NCBI RefSeq assembly: GCF_000025565.1
Contig: NC_014121.1
Location: forward strand, 3,928,215 to 3,992,214
Reading direction: 5' to 3'
Length of the DNA: 64,000 nucleotides
DNA from: Enterobacter cloacae subsp. cloacae ATCC 13047
GTDB taxonomy: Bacteria > Pseudomonadota > Gammaproteobacteria > Enterobacterales > Enterobacteriaceae
Part shown: in pieces, positions 56,463 through 64,000 of the stretch
Position numbering within the stretch: position 1 is the stretch's first letter
Layout of the letters: each line of letters opens with the position of its first letter
The notes under the pieces: model-generated
What the model was told of the DNA's origin: nothing
Seen by the model: only the letters and a program-made list of their open reading frames with translations
Databases searched by the model: none
Position numbers and translations under genes: made by a program

Positions 56463-56480
56463 TGTCGCGAAATTGCGACA
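56463..56480. promoter_or_regulatory. GlrR site, distal
   Basis: TGTC-GCGAAATTGC-GACA fits TGTC-N10-GACA exactly, about 220 bp upstream of glmY and next to the purL terminator. Confidence 0.85.
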
Positions 56481-56484
56481 CACA

Positions 56485-56521
56485 TAAAAAAGCCCGGTAG
56501 CGCTTTCGCGTACCGGGCTTT
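56485..56521 (-). terminator. Terminator after purL
   Basis: AGCCCGGTA...TACCGGGCT stem with a CGCGAAAGCG inner hairpin, followed on the minus strand by six Us, 15 bases after purL. Confidence 0.9.
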
Positions 56522-56536
56522 AAAGGGCAATATCGA

Positions 56537-60424
<3,888 letters not shown>

Positions 60425-60487
60425 AAGTCTCTCGTCTTCGAAGCGCCGGGGCGCTTACAGTGTGCGCAAGGGGGGAAAACGGGCGTC

Positions 60488-60526
60488 ATTATAGAGAATC
60501 CTGAGCGTCGACGAAACCGTTTGCGT
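60488..60526 (-). promoter_or_regulatory. purL promoter with PurR box
   Basis: Minus-strand TATAAT at 60488-60493; ACGAAACCGTTTGCGT at 60511-60526 matches ACGCAAACGTTTGCGT at 14 of 16 positions and overlaps the expected -35 region. Repression by PurR is known for E. coli purL. Confidence 0.85.
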
Positions 60527-60691
60527 CGAAATAAAATCGACAGCGTCGTTTAACAATAGATGTGACCTCTCTCTCTAATTTGTTGCCAAGTGGCGTAACT
60601 TTACGCAAAATGCCGCTCAATCAATGGCAAACCTTATTTTTAACATGGCTACAGCATACTAAGGCAACCGGCGTCGCAGAGAATTAACTAA

Positions 60692-62681
<1,990 letters not shown>

Positions 62682-62693
62682 CTATGGATAAAA

Positions 62694-63329
62694 CTATTCG
62701 AGTTGCTGAAGTTCACCCGCAGGCGTGACGCGCCAGCGGTGCTGGCAAAAATAGAGCAGCGGGTTGTCCTGCTTACTGTCACTGTAACCGCTGTACAGGC
62801 GCAGCGGCGTGCCAATGCGCATCTCCAGCTGGGCCACCTTTTCATGCCCCAGACAGCGCATGCTCAATACCCACCCGCCGTAACCACGAGAGATCTGCGT
62901 GGCGATCAGATTCACTCTCGGCAACCACGGCGTATCAAAATAGACCTGCTCTACCAGCGACTGCGGCGAGCCGGTAATCAACCAGATATCGGCGTCGTTC
63001 GCATCGAGGTAGCTGGTCAGCCGTGCCTGCACAACCGGAAACGCCGTCACATGATCGCGAAACCAGTGCGCAAAGTCTTGCTCAAGCTGTTTGAGCCGGG
63101 CTTCACTGTGGCCAAAGGTACAGCCCCAGAGCAGCAGGCTCATTGGCCAGCGCGCTGCCCGGCCTTTCACCAGCAGCGCAAGGCCAATCACGGGTAACAA
63201 AGGTAAGACGAGCAGTGCGTTCAGGGGCTGACGCCGCAGCAGGTAGCGCATAAACGTACCGAACATATCCTGCTGATGCAGCGTTCCATCCAGGTCGAAA
63301 AAGACAACACGACGCTCGTGATTAGCCAA
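62694..63329 (-). CDS. pgpC: Phosphatidylglycerophosphatase C
   Basis: A HAD-family phosphatase in the inner membrane, one of three that dephosphorylate phosphatidylglycerol phosphate. The 211 residues match E. coli PgpC (YfhB): DxDGT nucleophile VVFFDLDGTLHQQDMFG at the N-terminus, a membrane-associated stretch (PLNALLVLPLLPVIGLAL), ITGSPQ and YSGYSDSKQDNPLL at the end. It follows the PTS gene by three bases. Confidence 0.97.
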   Translation of the reverse strand: MANHERRVVFFDLDGTLHQQDMFGTFMRYLLRRQPLNALLVLPLLPVIGLALLVKGRAARWPMSLLLWGCTFGHSEARLKQLEQDFAHWFRDHVTAFPVVQARLTSYLDANDADIWLITGSPQSLVEQVYFDTPWLPRVNLIATQISRGYGGWVLSMRCLGHEKVAQLEMRIGTPLRLYSGYSDSKQDNPLLYFCQHRWRVTPAGELQQLE

Positions 63330-63332
63330 ACC

Positions 63333-64000
63333 TTACTCCTCTGGGTCGTTGAATCCTGCCAGCCAGGTAAACAGGAACCCGGCGATCACCGCTACCAGAT
63401 AGCCTAACAGATAGAGCATGACTTTTCCGGTCACGATGGTGAGCGCCAGCGGTAAACCGGAGAGACCAAAGGTGATAACAGTGGCAACTTTCCAGTAGCT
63501 GATAAGCGCCCCGCCCACCGCCCCGCCCAGACAGGCCGCGAGGAAAGGCTTACCGAGCGGCAGCGTGACACCAAAAATCAGCGGCTCGCCAATGCCCAGC
63601 AATCCGACCGGTAGCGCCCCTTTAATCACTTTTTTCAGGCGCGCGTTACGGGTTTTCATCAGCACGGCAATCGCCGCACCAACCTGACCTACCCCCGCCA
63701 TCGACAGAATGGGCAGTAGCGCGTTATAACCATGAGCCTGCACCAGCTCGACGTGGATCGGCACCAGCCCCTGATGCAGCCCGGTCAGCACCAGCGGCAG
63801 GAAGGTCCCTGACAGCACAGCGCCCACTAATAACCCGCCGCGATCGATAGCCAGAGAAGCGCCGTGGGCAATCACCTCAGAGATCCAGCCGCCCAGCGGC
63901 TGCAGGGCCACAATCGCCACACAGCCGGTGATAAGCGTGGTCAGCAGCGGATTGAGGATCAGCTCAATGGAACCGGGCAGAGCGGCGCGCAGCTTTTTCT
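63333..64000 (-). CDS. MurP-like PTS EIIC, C-terminal part
   Basis: The last 221 residues of a PTS permease that runs off the right edge; upstream of the visible ATG-like residue the frame stays open to 64000 (KKLRAALPGSIELILNPLL). Conserved EIIC segments are VLTGLHQGLVPIHVELV and LLGIGEPLIFGVTLPLGKPF. The tail WLAGFNDPEE resembles MurP, the MurNAc-specific EIIBC, but other IIC families fit too. It ends three bases before pgpC. Confidence 0.7.
   Translation of the reverse strand, partial: KKLRAALPGSIELILNPLLTTLITGCVAIVALQPLGGWISEVIAHGASLAIDRGGLLVGAVLSGTFLPLVLTGLHQGLVPIHVELVQAHGYNALLPILSMAGVGQVGAAIAVLMKTRNARLKKVIKGALPVGLLGIGEPLIFGVTLPLGKPFLAACLGGAVGGALISYWKVATVITFGLSGLPLALTIVTGKVMLYLLGYLVAVIAGFLFTWLAGFNDPEE

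Overview
The window is a stretch of enterobacterial core chromosome. Protein sequences and gene order (guaBA, xseA, der-bamB-yfgM-hisS-ispG-rodZ, rlmN, ndk, pbpC-yfhM, sseA, sseB, pepB, isc, trmJ, suhB, csiE, hcaT, glyA, hmp, glnB, glrKR, purL, mltF, tadA, pgpC) match the E. coli and Salmonella backbone almost gene for gene. The extra genes, GC-rich codon use and the repeat families point to Enterobacter or a near relative (Lelliottia, Leclercia, Citrobacter-like); the genus is an inference.

Layout. (1) 1-2.5 kb: guaA (partial) and guaB, with a PurR-type promoter facing xseA. (2) 2.5-8.6 kb: xseA, then an accessory block: an MFS exporter, a protealysin-type M4 metalloprotease with its emfourin-type inhibitor, yfgJ and a POT-family peptide transporter. 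(3) 8.6-17.6 kb: housekeeping genes all on the minus strand (der, bamB, yfgM, hisS, ispG, rodZ, rlmN, ndk). (4) 17.8-22.5 kb: an anaerobic DMSO-reductase-type molybdoenzyme operon (A-B-C plus a polyferredoxin) behind a perfect FNR box. (5) 22.5-29.8 kb: pbpC and the bacterial alpha-2-macroglobulin yfhM. (6) 30-34.7 kb: a PTS IIBC transporter and a GH4 6-phospho-alpha-glucosidase, then sseA coupled to an RpiR-type regulator. (7) 34.7-44.4 kb: sseB, pepB, the isc iron-sulfur operon, trmJ and suhB. (8) 44.5-49.2 kb: a ZevA/ZevB-like metal transport pair, csiE, hcaT and a DoxX protein. (9) 49.3-56.5 kb: glyA/hmp (divergent), glnB, glrR-qseG-glrK and the sRNA gene glmY with its sigma-54 promoter and GlrR sites. 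(10) 56.5-64 kb: purL, mltF, tadA, pgpC and the 3' part of a MurP-like PTS gene.

Regulation readable in the DNA ties several genes together. PurR-like boxes precede guaB, glyA and purL, which all serve purine and one-carbon metabolism. IscR type-1 sites precede iscR, an NsrR box precedes hmp, an FNR box precedes the molybdoenzyme operon, and the GlrR-sigma-54 module drives GlmY. I saw no tRNA, rRNA, insertion sequence, prophage or CRISPR array. No clearly new system stands out. The best leads are the protease/inhibitor cassette, the molybdoenzyme operon with its polyferredoxin, the PTS-GH4 locus whose likely regulator sits behind sseA, and a possible pseudoknot in the iscR-iscS spacer.
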